Notes under the pieces: generated by a model
The model's database searches: none
What the model was told of the DNA's origin: nothing
The model's input: the letters and a program-made list of their open reading frames with translations, nothing else
DNA from: JACVRW01 sp963764665
GTDB lineage: Bacteria; Actinomycetota; Thermoleophilia; Solirubrobacterales; Thermoleophilaceae
Direction: 5' to 3'
Length of the DNA stretch: 64,000 nt
NCBI GenBank assembly: GCA_963764665.1
Contig: CAVXTL010000026.1
Coordinates: forward strand, 1-64,000
Part shown: in pieces, positions 25,492 through 32,210 of the stretch
Numbering within the stretch: the first letter of the stretch is position 1
How the letters are laid out: every line of letters begins with the position of its first letter
Translations under genes and position numbers: made by a program

Positions 25492-26043
25492 CTAGGAAGC
25501 CCTGGGCTCGTACCGCATCGCCACCGCGCCTGAGCCGAACTCCAGCCGGCCCACGAGCTTCAGGTCGACACGCTTCGAGAGCCCCGCGAACAGCGTCGGC
25601 CCGTGGCCAACCAGCGTGGGCTGCACCACGAACTCGTACTCATCGATCAACCCCAGCTCCGCCAGCGCCAGCGGAAGTTTCACGCCTCCCACGAACAGCC
25701 CATTACCCGGCTCCCGCTTCAGCTTCCGGACGGCGTCCCCCAGATCCCCACGCACGAGCTCCGCGTTCCAATCGACCCGGTCCAGGGTGCTCGACACGAC
25801 GTACTTCTTTGCTGCGTCGATCGTCCGGGCGAACGGCGCCGTCCAATCAGGCATCGCCTCCGTCTGTCCCGGCGGCCGAAAGGCTGCCTCCATCATCTCG
25901 TACGTCACCCGGCCGAAGAGGAGAGCATCGGCCTGAGCGATGGTCTCCGTCGCGTGACGATGTGACTCCTCGTCCGGGGAGCCTGCACGGTGATCGCAGC
26001 ATCCGTCCAATGTGACGTTGATGGAATATCGAAGAGGTCGCAC
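25492..26043 (-). CDS. Dihydrofolate reductase/RibD C-terminal family protein
   Basis: A 183-residue protein of the RibD_C/DHFR-like family: RYSINVTLDG at the start, ADALLFGRVTYEMM, KKYVVSSTLDRVDWNAELV, GNGLFVGGVKLPLALAELGLIDEYEF and LVGHGPTLF. The fold binds NADPH and reduces a pteridine or flavin-precursor-like ligand; such stand-alone actinobacterial members have no settled substrate. GTG start at 26043. Its stop codon is immediately adjacent to the tRNA-Arg remnant repeat. Confidence 0.88.
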   Translation of the reverse strand: MRPLRYSINVTLDGCCDHRAGSPDEESHRHATETIAQADALLFGRVTYEMMEAAFRPPGQTEAMPDWTAPFARTIDAAKKYVVSSTLDRVDWNAELVRGDLGDAVRKLKREPGNGLFVGGVKLPLALAELGLIDEYEFVVQPTLVGHGPTLFAGLSKRVDLKLVGRLEFGSGAVAMRYEPRAS

Positions 26044-26053
26044 TACGTAACAG

Positions 26054-26263
26054 CTAGACCTCGCTCAGGATGGCGCGAGCATCGTCCAGGTCCTGCGTCC
26101 GGACGACCAGCTCGTAGGGGCCGCCGGGCATGCCGTCGGCCGCCCCCGCTCCCACGTTCGTCTGGCGGCCCGCACACTCGATGCCCGCACTCCGCAGCAG
26201 CGAGCACAGCAGCTCGGCTTCCGGCTCCGACCCCACGACTTTGACGACCGCCAGTGCGTCCAT
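26054..26263 (-). CDS. DUF2007-type putative signal-transducing protein
   Basis: A 69-residue protein resembling DUF2007 (ferredoxin-like small domain): VVKVVGSEPEAELLCSLLRSAGIECAG followed by a Gly-rich loop and PYELVVRTQDLDDARAIL. The family is annotated as putative signal transduction on limited evidence. ATG at 26263. It is 10 bases upstream of the DHFR-like gene on the same strand and divergent from the marR-like gene. Confidence 0.8.
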   Translation of the reverse strand: MDALAVVKVVGSEPEAELLCSLLRSAGIECAGRQTNVGAGAADGMPGGPYELVVRTQDLDDARAILSEV

Positions 26264-26311
26264 GCGCTCAGGGGGCGATGCTAACCCGCCGGGCTGGACG
26301 CTGTGCGACTG

Positions 26312-26340
26312 TGGACAAGTCGGTGGCCACCAGATAAACT
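26312..26340 (+). promoter_or_regulatory. Promoter of the marR-like gene
   Basis: -35 TGGACA (26312-26317), 17-base spacer, -10 TAAACT (26335-26340). The expected start site is within a few bases of the operator and only about 5-8 bases before the ATG at 26355, so the transcript would be leaderless or nearly so. Confidence 0.7.
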
Positions 26341-26351
26341 TGCTCTAGCAA
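26340..26351. promoter_or_regulatory. MarR operator TTGCTCTAGCAA
   Basis: A 12-base near-perfect palindrome overlapping the end of the -10 element and the start site of the marR-like gene. The same sequence with G in place of T occurs twice upstream of yceI (26950-26975), so the regulator probably represses both itself and yceI. Confidence 0.75.
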
Positions 26352-26354
26352 TCA

Positions 26355-26870
26355 ATGTCCGTGAACCCTGAAGAGACCGCTGAGAAGTGCCGCACCCTCG
26401 TCGGCGACGATGGGATCAGGTCGTGGTCTGAGACCCACGCGGATGCGTGGATCGGGATGCTGGAGACCCACAAGCGGCTGACCCGGGAGCTCGAGGCGGA
26501 GCTCGAGGCCGAGCACGGCCTCAGCCTGAGCGGCGTCGAGCTGCTCGCGCGGCTCGCGGCGGCGGACGACCGAATGCTCCGCCTCACGGACCTCGCCGGC
26601 CAGGCCGGCCTGAGCGTGAGCCGGGTGTCCCGCATCACGGACATGCTCGAGCTGCGCGGACTGGTGGAGCGCCGCCCGTGCCCCGCCGACGCGCGGGCCA
26701 AGAACGCGTACCTCACCGACGAGGGGCTGGAGCTGTTGCGCGTGGCGCAGGGCACCCACTTCGCCGGGGTGGAGGAGCGCTTCTTCGACCGGTTGGAGCC
26801 GGCGGAGGTCGAGGCCCTGGCCTCGATCTTCTCCCGCTTCGCGCCGGGCGCCGCCTCCGACTGCACCTGA
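26355..26870 (+). CDS. MarR-family transcriptional regulator
   Basis: A 171-residue winged-helix repressor: an N-terminal dimerisation helix, SLSGVELLARLAAADDRMLRLTDLAGQAGLSVSRVSRITDMLELRGLVERR as the HTH and wing (about 55-105), and a C-terminal helix pair. MarR dimers release DNA upon binding a phenolic or oxidant signal. Operators TTGC(T/G)CTAGCAA lie on its own promoter and twice in front of the yceI-like gene 130 bases downstream, giving an autoregulated two-gene unit. Confidence 0.9.
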   Translation: MSVNPEETAEKCRTLVGDDGIRSWSETHADAWIGMLETHKRLTRELEAELEAEHGLSLSGVELLARLAAADDRMLRLTDLAGQAGLSVSRVSRITDMLELRGLVERRPCPADARAKNAYLTDEGLELLRVAQGTHFAGVEERFFDRLEPAEVEALASIFSRFAPGAASDCT

Positions 26871-26921
26871 TCGGTTCCTCGGTTCGCGCTGGGTGGCCTC
26901 AGAGGTGTGGCCTGTCGATGC

Positions 26922-26950
26922 TTGCCCCCGCAACGATTCTCTGCTACGCT
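26922..26950 (+). promoter_or_regulatory. Promoter of the yceI-like gene
   Basis: -35 TTGCCC (26922-26927), 17-base spacer, -10 TACGCT (26945-26950). The tandem operators begin at the last base of the -10 element. The downstream ribosome site is AGGAG at 26992-26996. Confidence 0.65.
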
Positions 26951-26975
26951 TGCGCTAGCAAGTTTGCGCTAGCAA
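26950..26975. promoter_or_regulatory. Tandem MarR operators TTGCGCTAGCAA
   Basis: Two identical 12-base palindromes at 26950-26961 and 26964-26975, centre to centre 14 bases. They match the single site at 26340-26351 in 11 of 12 positions and cover the transcription start region, so binding should block RNA polymerase. Confidence 0.8.
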
Positions 26976-27002
26976 GCACACTACTTTCGACAGGAGAATC
27001 AA

Positions 27003-27563
27003 ATGAGCACCATCACCGCCGTCACCACCCCGGTTCCCACCGGAACCTGGGACGTGGACCCCTCGCACTCGCGCGTCGAGTTCCAGGTCAAGCACCTCGG
27101 GATCGCCACGGTGCGTGGACACTTCGCGGAGTTCGAGGGCTCCCTCGAGGTGGGCGAGGACCTGGGGGCAGCCACAGCGAGAGGCGTGGTGAAGGTCGAC
27201 TCGGTCAACACCAACGACGCGAAGCGCGACGACCACCTTCGGTCCGCGGACTTCTTCGACGTCGAGCAGAACGAGCACATCACGTTCGAGGCGAAGGACA
27301 TCGTCCCGACGGATGAGGACACGTTCGAGATCACGGGCGACCTCACGCTCCACGGCGTCACCCGCGAGATCGCGCTGAAGGCCGAGGTCACGGGTACCGA
27401 GGAGGATCCGTGGGGCAACGAGCGCGTGGGCCTCGAGGTCACCGGCCAGCTCAACCGCGGCGACTACGGCATGACCTTCAACCAGGCGCTCGGCAGCGGC
27501 AACATGCTGGTGTCGGACCGGGTGAAGCTCGTGCTCGACATCTCCGCCGTCAAGCGCGCGTAG
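27003..27563 (+). CDS. YceI family lipocalin-like protein
   Basis: A 186-residue YceI protein: GTWDVDPSHSRVEFQVKHLGIATVRGHF at the N-terminus, KRDDHLRSADFFDVEQ in the middle and LTLHGVTREIALKAEV toward the end. The eight-stranded barrel binds isoprenoid-like lipids (known for family relatives); some members respond to base or acid stress. No signal peptide is visible, so it is probably cytoplasmic. A strong AGGAG ribosome site and two MarR operators precede it. Confidence 0.92.
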   Translation: MSTITAVTTPVPTGTWDVDPSHSRVEFQVKHLGIATVRGHFAEFEGSLEVGEDLGAATARGVVKVDSVNTNDAKRDDHLRSADFFDVEQNEHITFEAKDIVPTDEDTFEITGDLTLHGVTREIALKAEVTGTEEDPWGNERVGLEVTGQLNRGDYGMTFNQALGSGNMLVSDRVKLVLDISAVKRA

Positions 27564-27577
27564 CCGCGACGACCGAG

Positions 27578-27613
27578 GCGCCGGCCAGCGCCCCAGTCGT
27601 CGTTGGCCGGCGC
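27578..27613. terminator. Convergent-gene hairpin, likely terminator
   Basis: Perfect 10-bp stem GCGCCGGCCA (27578-27587) with TGGCCGGCGC (27604-27613), loop 16 bases, located between two converging genes. There is no U-tract, so intrinsic activity is uncertain. Confidence 0.5.
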
Positions 27614-27617
27614 GCCG

Positions 27618-27887
27618 TCAGGCCTCGTTCGTGATCCAGACGTCGGGCTGGGAGACGACGCCGAGCTTCGACATCGTCTCGCGCAGGTCGTCCGAGCCCA
27701 GGAACTCGCGGGCGCGCCCGACGTCGTCCGTGGTCAGCACGATCGTGACCGAGTTCGCGTTCTCGTCGTCGCGGTACAGGCCCGCGTCCTTCAGCCCGTA
27801 CTCGCGACGGACCGCGCCGTGCTCGTCGAACCCCGGCTTCCAGGCATCGAAATCGGCGACGTCGTGGCGTACGAAGATGGTGCTCAT
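27618..27887 (-). CDS. Antibiotic-biosynthesis-monooxygenase-fold small protein
   Basis: An 89-residue alpha+beta protein: MSTIFVRHDVADFDAWKPGFDEHGAVRREYGLKDAGLYRD and SVTIVLTTDDVGRAREFL, the ferredoxin-like (dimeric alpha/beta barrel) pattern of ABM and cyclase-type proteins. The ATG at 27887 has a strong AGGAGG site 5 bases upstream. It is divergent from the second marR-like gene, with an inverted repeat between them, and is the natural target of that regulator. Substrate unknown. Confidence 0.8.
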   Translation of the reverse strand: MSTIFVRHDVADFDAWKPGFDEHGAVRREYGLKDAGLYRDDENANSVTIVLTTDDVGRAREFLGSDDLRETMSKLGVVSQPDVWITNEA

Positions 27888-27914
27888 GGCTCCTCCTGAT
27901 TCACGGCGATGGTA

Positions 27915-27932
27915 GATGCTACGATCTGCATC
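27915..27932. promoter_or_regulatory. Candidate operator GATGC-N8-GCATC
   Basis: Inverted repeat GATGC (27915-27919) and GCATC (27928-27932) in the 95-base gap between the divergent monooxygenase-like and marR-like genes. Position and symmetry suit a MarR dimer site. It differs from the TTGCnCTAGCAA operators of the other MarR. Confidence 0.5.
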
Positions 27933-27982
27933 AATTCGCCTTAGAAATAATCGCGCGCGGATAGTTGCAAGTCGGAGCTTTA

Positions 27983-28462
27983 ATGTCAAGACCCAGATCG
28001 AGCCCTGAGCCATTTCCCGGAGCGCATGCGTGGCGGGTCTTCCTCGAGTGCTCCTGGGCGCTGACGGACATCCTGGAGGTCGAGCTGGTTGCCGCTCGGG
28101 GGATGTCGATCCGCTGGTACGACGTGCTCGTCCATCTCGAAGACGCCGCCGACGGCCTCGCCATGAACGAGCTCGCCGATCGCATCCTCCAAAGCAAGAG
28201 CGGACTCACGCGCGTGATCGACAACATGGAGGGCGCGGGGTTCGTGCGGCGAGAGCGCCCCGCTCAGGATCGTCGGCGCGTGCTGGTCTTCATCACCCCC
28301 GGTGGCAGGGAGGCGCTCGACGCCGCTCGTGTCGTGCATCGCGACGGGATTCGCCGCCACTTCACCGAGCATCTCACCGCCAAGGATCGGGACGCGCTCG
28401 CGGGCTCGCTCGAGAACGTACGCACGCACGTGCGGCCGCTGCGCCCGGGCCGAGTCAGCTAG
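27983..28462 (+). CDS. MarR-family transcriptional regulator
   Basis: A 159-residue winged-helix regulator: WALTDILEVELVAARGMSIRWYDVLVHLE dimer helices, then AMNELADRILQSKSGLTRVIDNMEGAGFVRRERPAQDRRRVLVFITPGG as HTH and wing. The ATG at 27983 is chosen; a TTG six codons upstream is possible. It is divergent from the ABM-like gene it probably controls, and its stop overlaps the 3' end of the convergent metallopeptidase gene by 4 bases. Confidence 0.88.
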   Translation: MSRPRSSPEPFPGAHAWRVFLECSWALTDILEVELVAARGMSIRWYDVLVHLEDAADGLAMNELADRILQSKSGLTRVIDNMEGAGFVRRERPAQDRRRVLVFITPGGREALDAARVVHRDGIRRHFTEHLTAKDRDALAGSLENVRTHVRPLRPGRVS

Positions 28463-29358
28463 ACGCGCTCGGGGGAGAAGGTGTCGCAGTCGCCCGGATC
28501 GCCGTTCGCGCGCCCGCGGTTGAACCAGGCGGTCCGCTGCTCCGAGCTGCCGTGTGTGAACGAGTCCGGGTTCACGCGGCCGGTGGCCTGGCGCTGGAGC
28601 CGGTCGTCTCCCACGGCGGCGGATGCCGCCGTGGCCTCCCTCACGTCGCCCTCCTCGAGGTCGCCGGCGGCGTAGACGCTGTGAGCCCAGACCCCGGCGT
28701 AGCAATCGGCCTGCAGCTCGAGCCTCACGGACAGGGCGTTCGCTTCGCCGGGGTTCTCGCTGCGGAGGCGGTTCACCTCGTCGCTGGTCCCGAGCTGCTG
28801 CTGTACGTGGTGGCCGACCTCGTGGGCGATCACGTACGCCCATGCGAAGTCGCCCGGCGCTCCCAGCCGGCGCTCCATGTCCCCGTAGAAGCTGAGGTCG
28901 AGATAGACCCGCTCGTCGGCCGGGCAGTAGAACGGGCCGACGGCGGAGGAGGCGTCGCCGCAGCCGGTGGCGACCGCGTCGCGGTACAGCACGACCTTGG
29001 CCCTGGTGAAGGGCTCGCCCTGCGCCGCGAAGAGCCGCTCCCACGTGTTGAGCGTGCGCGTGAAGACATAGGAGCTGAAGTTCCGGAGGTCGCGCTCCGG
29101 ATCCTGCGACGCCGGGATGCCGCGGCCATCCGCGGCCGGGGCCTGGGGCGACTGCCCGAACGGGTCGTCCACGGCAAATGCTCCACCGGCTCCCGAGCTG
29201 CCGGACAGCACCTGGATGAGCAGGAACACGATCACGCCCGCCACCCCGAGCCCGCCCGGGAGCGCCACACCCGGACGCAGCCCCCCACGGGGGCTCATGC
29301 CGCCGCCGCGGGCATCGATCATGTCCGAGCTGCGGCCTCCCTTGCGACGCCAGCGCAC
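28459..29358 (-). CDS. YpfJ-type neutral zinc metallopeptidase
   Basis: A 299-residue membrane-anchored peptidase family protein. A single transmembrane helix (about 36-52) precedes a Gly/Pro-rich linker and the catalytic domain with HEVGH at residues 179-183. Family landmarks YCPADERVYLDLSFY, LELQADCYAGVWAH (third ligand Glu) and SFTHGSSEQR are present. The active site would face outside. GTG start at 29358; an ATG at 29322 with an upstream GGGAGG is a good alternative. Confidence 0.88.
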   Translation of the reverse strand: MRWRRKGGRSSDMIDARGGGMSPRGGLRPGVALPGGLGVAGVIVFLLIQVLSGSSGAGGAFAVDDPFGQSPQAPAADGRGIPASQDPERDLRNFSSYVFTRTLNTWERLFAAQGEPFTRAKVVLYRDAVATGCGDASSAVGPFYCPADERVYLDLSFYGDMERRLGAPGDFAWAYVIAHEVGHHVQQQLGTSDEVNRLRSENPGEANALSVRLELQADCYAGVWAHSVYAAGDLEEGDVREATAASAAVGDDRLQRQATGRVNPDSFTHGSSEQRTAWFNRGRANGDPGDCDTFSPERV

Positions 29359-29448
29359 CCCTGAGTTCTATCCCCTCGGCTCGGCAGGACCCGTCCCCTA
29401 CTCTTCGCCGCTGCCGTCATGAGTCCACGTCCTTGAGGGAGGGCAGCG

Positions 29449-30278
29449 ATGACGGAGATCCAGAAGTACCTTGCCGAGGAGGTCGCCGAGGACCTCGCCG
29501 ACGGGATCATCACCCGCCGGGAGGCGATGCGGCGGCTAGGCCTGCCTCGGGCCAGCGCGGCGGGCAAGGGCGGCCGCGAGACGGCGTGGGCGCCCGTGGC
29601 GCGTGAGTCGATCACGTTCGCCGGCCCGAACGGGACGCTGATGGCCGCCTGGGCCTCCGCTGCGAAGCCGCGCGGCGGCGTGCTCGTGATCCACGAGAAC
29701 CGCGGCCTGACCGAGCACATCAGGGCGGTGGCCGGCCGGTTCGCCGCCAGCGGCTACTCGGCGCTCGCGCTCGACCTGCTCTCCGAGGAGGGCGGCACCG
29801 GCCGTTCCCGGGCGAGGCCGAGGTGGCGGCCGCGCTCGGCCAGATCCCGCCCGAGCGCTTCGTCGCCGACATGAAGGCGGCGGTGACGGAGCTCGATCGC
29901 CGCGTCAAGCAGAAGAAGCTCGCGGCGATCGGGTTCTGCTTCGGCGGCGCCATGGTCTGGAACCTGCTCACCTCGCGAGAGCGGCGACTCTCGGCAGCGG
30001 CACCCTTCTACGGGCCGTTCCCGGAGGGCGGGAGCTTCAAGGGCTCGCGCGCCGCCGTGCTCGGCGTCTACGGCGGGCTGGACGCGCGCGTGAACGCGAG
30101 CCAGCCGGCGGCGAAGGCGGCGCTCGAAGCAGCCCGGCTGAAGCACGAGATCCTCACGTTCAGCGAGGCGGACCACGCCTTCTTCAACGACACGGGAGCT
30201 CGCTTCAACCCCCACGCCGCGGCGGAGGCCTGGCGACGGACGCTGAACTGGTTCGATGGCGCCGGCCAAAGGGCGTAG
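29449..30278 (+). pseudogene. Dienelactone hydrolase with a frameshift
   Basis: The first frame (29449 to about 29808) encodes an N-terminal helix region, ESITFAGPNGTLMAAWASA and GGVLVIHENRGLTEHIRAVAGRFAASGYSALALDLLSEEGG. A one-base change near 29805 shifts the rest (FPGEAEVAAALGQIPPERFV, IGFCFGGAMVWNL, DHAFFNDTG, ending at 30278) into another frame. The dienelactone hydrolase nucleophile Cys and catalytic Asp and His regions are all intact. DLH family enzymes hydrolyse dienelactones or related esters in aromatic degradation. Only one indel is present, so an assembly error is a serious alternative to inactivation. Confidence 0.8.
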
Positions 30279-30289
30279 CGTTCCGGGGT

Positions 30290-30970
30290 GTGGACCGGAG
30301 CCGTGACGAGTTCCGCAAGCGCCTGTTGGCCGAGGCTCTCTCGGACCGCTACGGCCTAGCCCTCCTGGCCGGCGACTCCGGCGCGGCGGAGGAGGTTGCG
30401 CAGGAAGCGATCGAGCTCACGCTCGGCGAGTCGCTGCTCTACGACCTCGTGGTCGGGCCCGCCATGCAGCGGATCGGCCGGCTCTGGGCGGCGGGTGAGA
30501 TCAGCGTGGCCCACGAGCATCTCGCCACTCAGATCACCACCCGTGTGCTGGTGCTCGCGCATGAGCTGGCCGGGCTGCCCGCACATCGCGCCGAGCAGCG
30601 GGCGATGCTCGCGGCGGTGGAGGGCGAGCAACACGTGCTCGGGCTGGACATGGCGGCGAAGCTGCTCGAGTCGGCCGGCTACGAGGTCCTGACACTCGGC
30701 GCCGACGTGCCGACGGTTGCGCTGCCGGGCATCGTCTCGGATCACGAGCCGGCGCTGTTCGCGCTCAGCGCGACCATGCCCGAGGCCGGCGATCGCGTGC
30801 CGGAGGCGATCGCCGCGGTCACCGAGGCGATGCCCGACATCGGCCTGATACTCGGCGGAGCCGGCGTCCCGCCGACCCTCGGGCTCGGCCCGCGCACGGT
30901 GGTGGAGCGCAGCGTGACGGGCGTGATCGACGCCGCCGACGGGCTCGTCCGCCGCGCCAGGCTCAACTAG
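30290..30970 (+). CDS. Stand-alone CarH-like cobalamin-binding module
   Basis: A 226-residue protein with a helical B12-binding cap (about 30-95) and a Rossmann cobalamin domain (about 104-225). It has the W-x9-EH motif of CarH/LitR photoreceptors (Trp66, Glu76, His77) and the B12 His motif E-x-H-x-x-G (Glu113, His115, Gly118), but no MerR DNA-binding domain. CarH-type proteins use adenosylcobalamin to sense green or blue light; this one would need a separate output partner. It starts 11 bases after the dienelactone hydrolase stop, and no candidate partner is obvious nearby. Confidence 0.85.
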   Translation: MDRSRDEFRKRLLAEALSDRYGLALLAGDSGAAEEVAQEAIELTLGESLLYDLVVGPAMQRIGRLWAAGEISVAHEHLATQITTRVLVLAHELAGLPAHRAEQRAMLAAVEGEQHVLGLDMAAKLLESAGYEVLTLGADVPTVALPGIVSDHEPALFALSATMPEAGDRVPEAIAAVTEAMPDIGLILGGAGVPPTLGLGPRTVVERSVTGVIDAADGLVRRARLN

Positions 30971-31079
30971 CCGCCACTTGCGCAGGAGGGCCTCGGGTCG
31001 GAAGCGTTCGGGTAACCCGACGGGCGGACACCAGGCAGCCTCACTGGAGCGCCGGGGTGCCGCTGGCACCCTGCGGTCC

Positions 31080-31265
31080 ATGTACGAGCGGCGCGGCACC
31101 GACCAGACGATCGACCGCCTCATCGACCGGCTCAGGAAGCTCGTGGCCGAGCAGCGGCGGCTGGAGCGACGCGGACGCGGTGAGCAGCTCGAGGCCCTGA
31201 GGTGTGAGATAGCCCGCCTGCAGCAGCAGCTGGCGACCGTCGTACGGCGCCAGCTGACGGCCTAG
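31080..31265 (+). CDS. Small coiled-coil protein
   Basis: A 61-residue, highly charged protein, mostly one long helix with heptad character (TIDRLIDRLRKLVAEQRRLERR, LEALRCEIARLQQQLATVVRR). No family is recognised. The ATG at 31080 is the first start in frame not overlapping upstream junk. Its stop overlaps the 3' end of the convergent DDN-like gene by 4 bases. Confidence 0.5.
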   Translation: MYERRGTDQTIDRLIDRLRKLVAEQRRLERRGRGEQLEALRCEIARLQQQLATVVRRQLTA

Positions 31266-31705
31266 CCGGCCGAGGGCTCCAACACGAACACCGGGATCTC
31301 GCGCTCGGTCTGCCGCTGATAGCTGTCGTATCCCTTGTACGCCGCTACCGCCTTCCGCCAGAGGCGCGCCCGCTCCTCGGGAACCGCTTCGTGTGCGCGC
31401 ATGGATTTCCGCTCGGAGCGGATCTGGATCGTCACGTCGGGGTTCGCGCGCAGGTTGTAGACCCAGGCCGGGTTCTTGGAATGGCCGCCCCTCGAGGCCA
31501 CCAGGATGAGGTTGTCGCCGTCCGGCACGTAGCCGATGGCGCTGGTGCGCCTGGCTCCGCTCTTGGCGCCCACGTGATCGAGCAGCAGCACGGGCGGGTT
31601 GCGTGGCAGGCGGTGCCCGATCCGTCCGCCGGTTGCGCGATAGAGCCGGGTGTGCAGCTTTATGAGCGGCTTCAGAACCGGCCACATCCGCTCGATCGGG
31701 CTCAT
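31262..31705 (-). CDS. DDN-like F420-dependent nitroreductase-family protein
   Basis: A 147-residue protein of the deazaflavin-dependent nitroreductase (FDOR-A/Ddn) family: HTRLYRATGGRIGHRLP, PVLLLDHVGAKSGARRTSAIGYVPDGDNLILVASRGG and NPAWVYNLRANPDVTIQI are hallmark stretches. Members use F420H2 to reduce quinones or nitro-compounds. The N-terminus lacks an obvious membrane anchor. It lies 19 bases from the molybdenum hydroxylase small subunit on the same strand. Confidence 0.92.
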   Translation of the reverse strand: MSPIERMWPVLKPLIKLHTRLYRATGGRIGHRLPRNPPVLLLDHVGAKSGARRTSAIGYVPDGDNLILVASRGGHSKNPAWVYNLRANPDVTIQIRSERKSMRAHEAVPEERARLWRKAVAAYKGYDSYQRQTEREIPVFVLEPSAG

Positions 31706-31724
31706 GGCCGCGACCCTACAAGGC

Positions 31725-32201
31725 CTACATCTTGGCGGAGGCTTCCTTGATGGCCTTGCGGATGCGCGGATAGGTGCCGCAGCGGCAGACGTTGCGGATC
31801 TGGTCGAGGTCCGCGTCGGTCACGCTCCGGCCCTCGGCCTTGATCTGCCTGATCTTCGCCGTGGCCGCCATGATCTGACCGGGCTGGCAGTAGCCGCACT
31901 GCGCCACGTCGTTGTCCAGCCATGCCTGCTGCACGGGATGGAGCGGCTTGCCCACGCTCGCGGCGAGGCCCTCGATCGTGGTGATCCTGTCGGTGGCCTT
32001 GATCTGGGACACGGGCACCGCGCAGGTGTTGAACGCCTTGCCGTTGATGTGGCACGTGCAGGCCTGGCAGACGCCCACGCCGCACCCGTACTTCGGTCCG
32101 TGCACTCCGAGCAGGTCGTTGAGCACCCACAGCAGCCGCACGTCGCCGGCGCAGTCCACCGTGACCCGGTTGCCGTTGAGGATGAACGTGTGCTGGGGCA
32201 C
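31725..32201 (-). CDS. Molybdenum hydroxylase 2Fe-2S subunit (isoquinoline 1-oxidoreductase type)
   Basis: A 158-residue iron-sulfur subunit. The N-terminal plant-type ferredoxin domain carries CGVGVCQACTCHINGKAFNTC, and the C-terminal domain carries CGYCQPGQI and CRCGTYPRI, giving the two [2Fe-2S] clusters of the xanthine oxidase family. It passes electrons from the Mo subunit encoded by the next gene, which starts 9 bases upstream at its stop. No FAD subunit is adjacent, which fits the two-subunit isoquinoline oxidoreductase type that uses a cytochrome or other acceptor. Confidence 0.93.
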   Translation of the reverse strand: MPQHTFILNGNRVTVDCAGDVRLLWVLNDLLGVHGPKYGCGVGVCQACTCHINGKAFNTCAVPVSQIKATDRITTIEGLAASVGKPLHPVQQAWLDNDVAQCGYCQPGQIMAATAKIRQIKAEGRSVTDADLDQIRNVCRCGTYPRIRKAIKEASAKM

Positions 32202-32210
32202 GGGCGCTCC

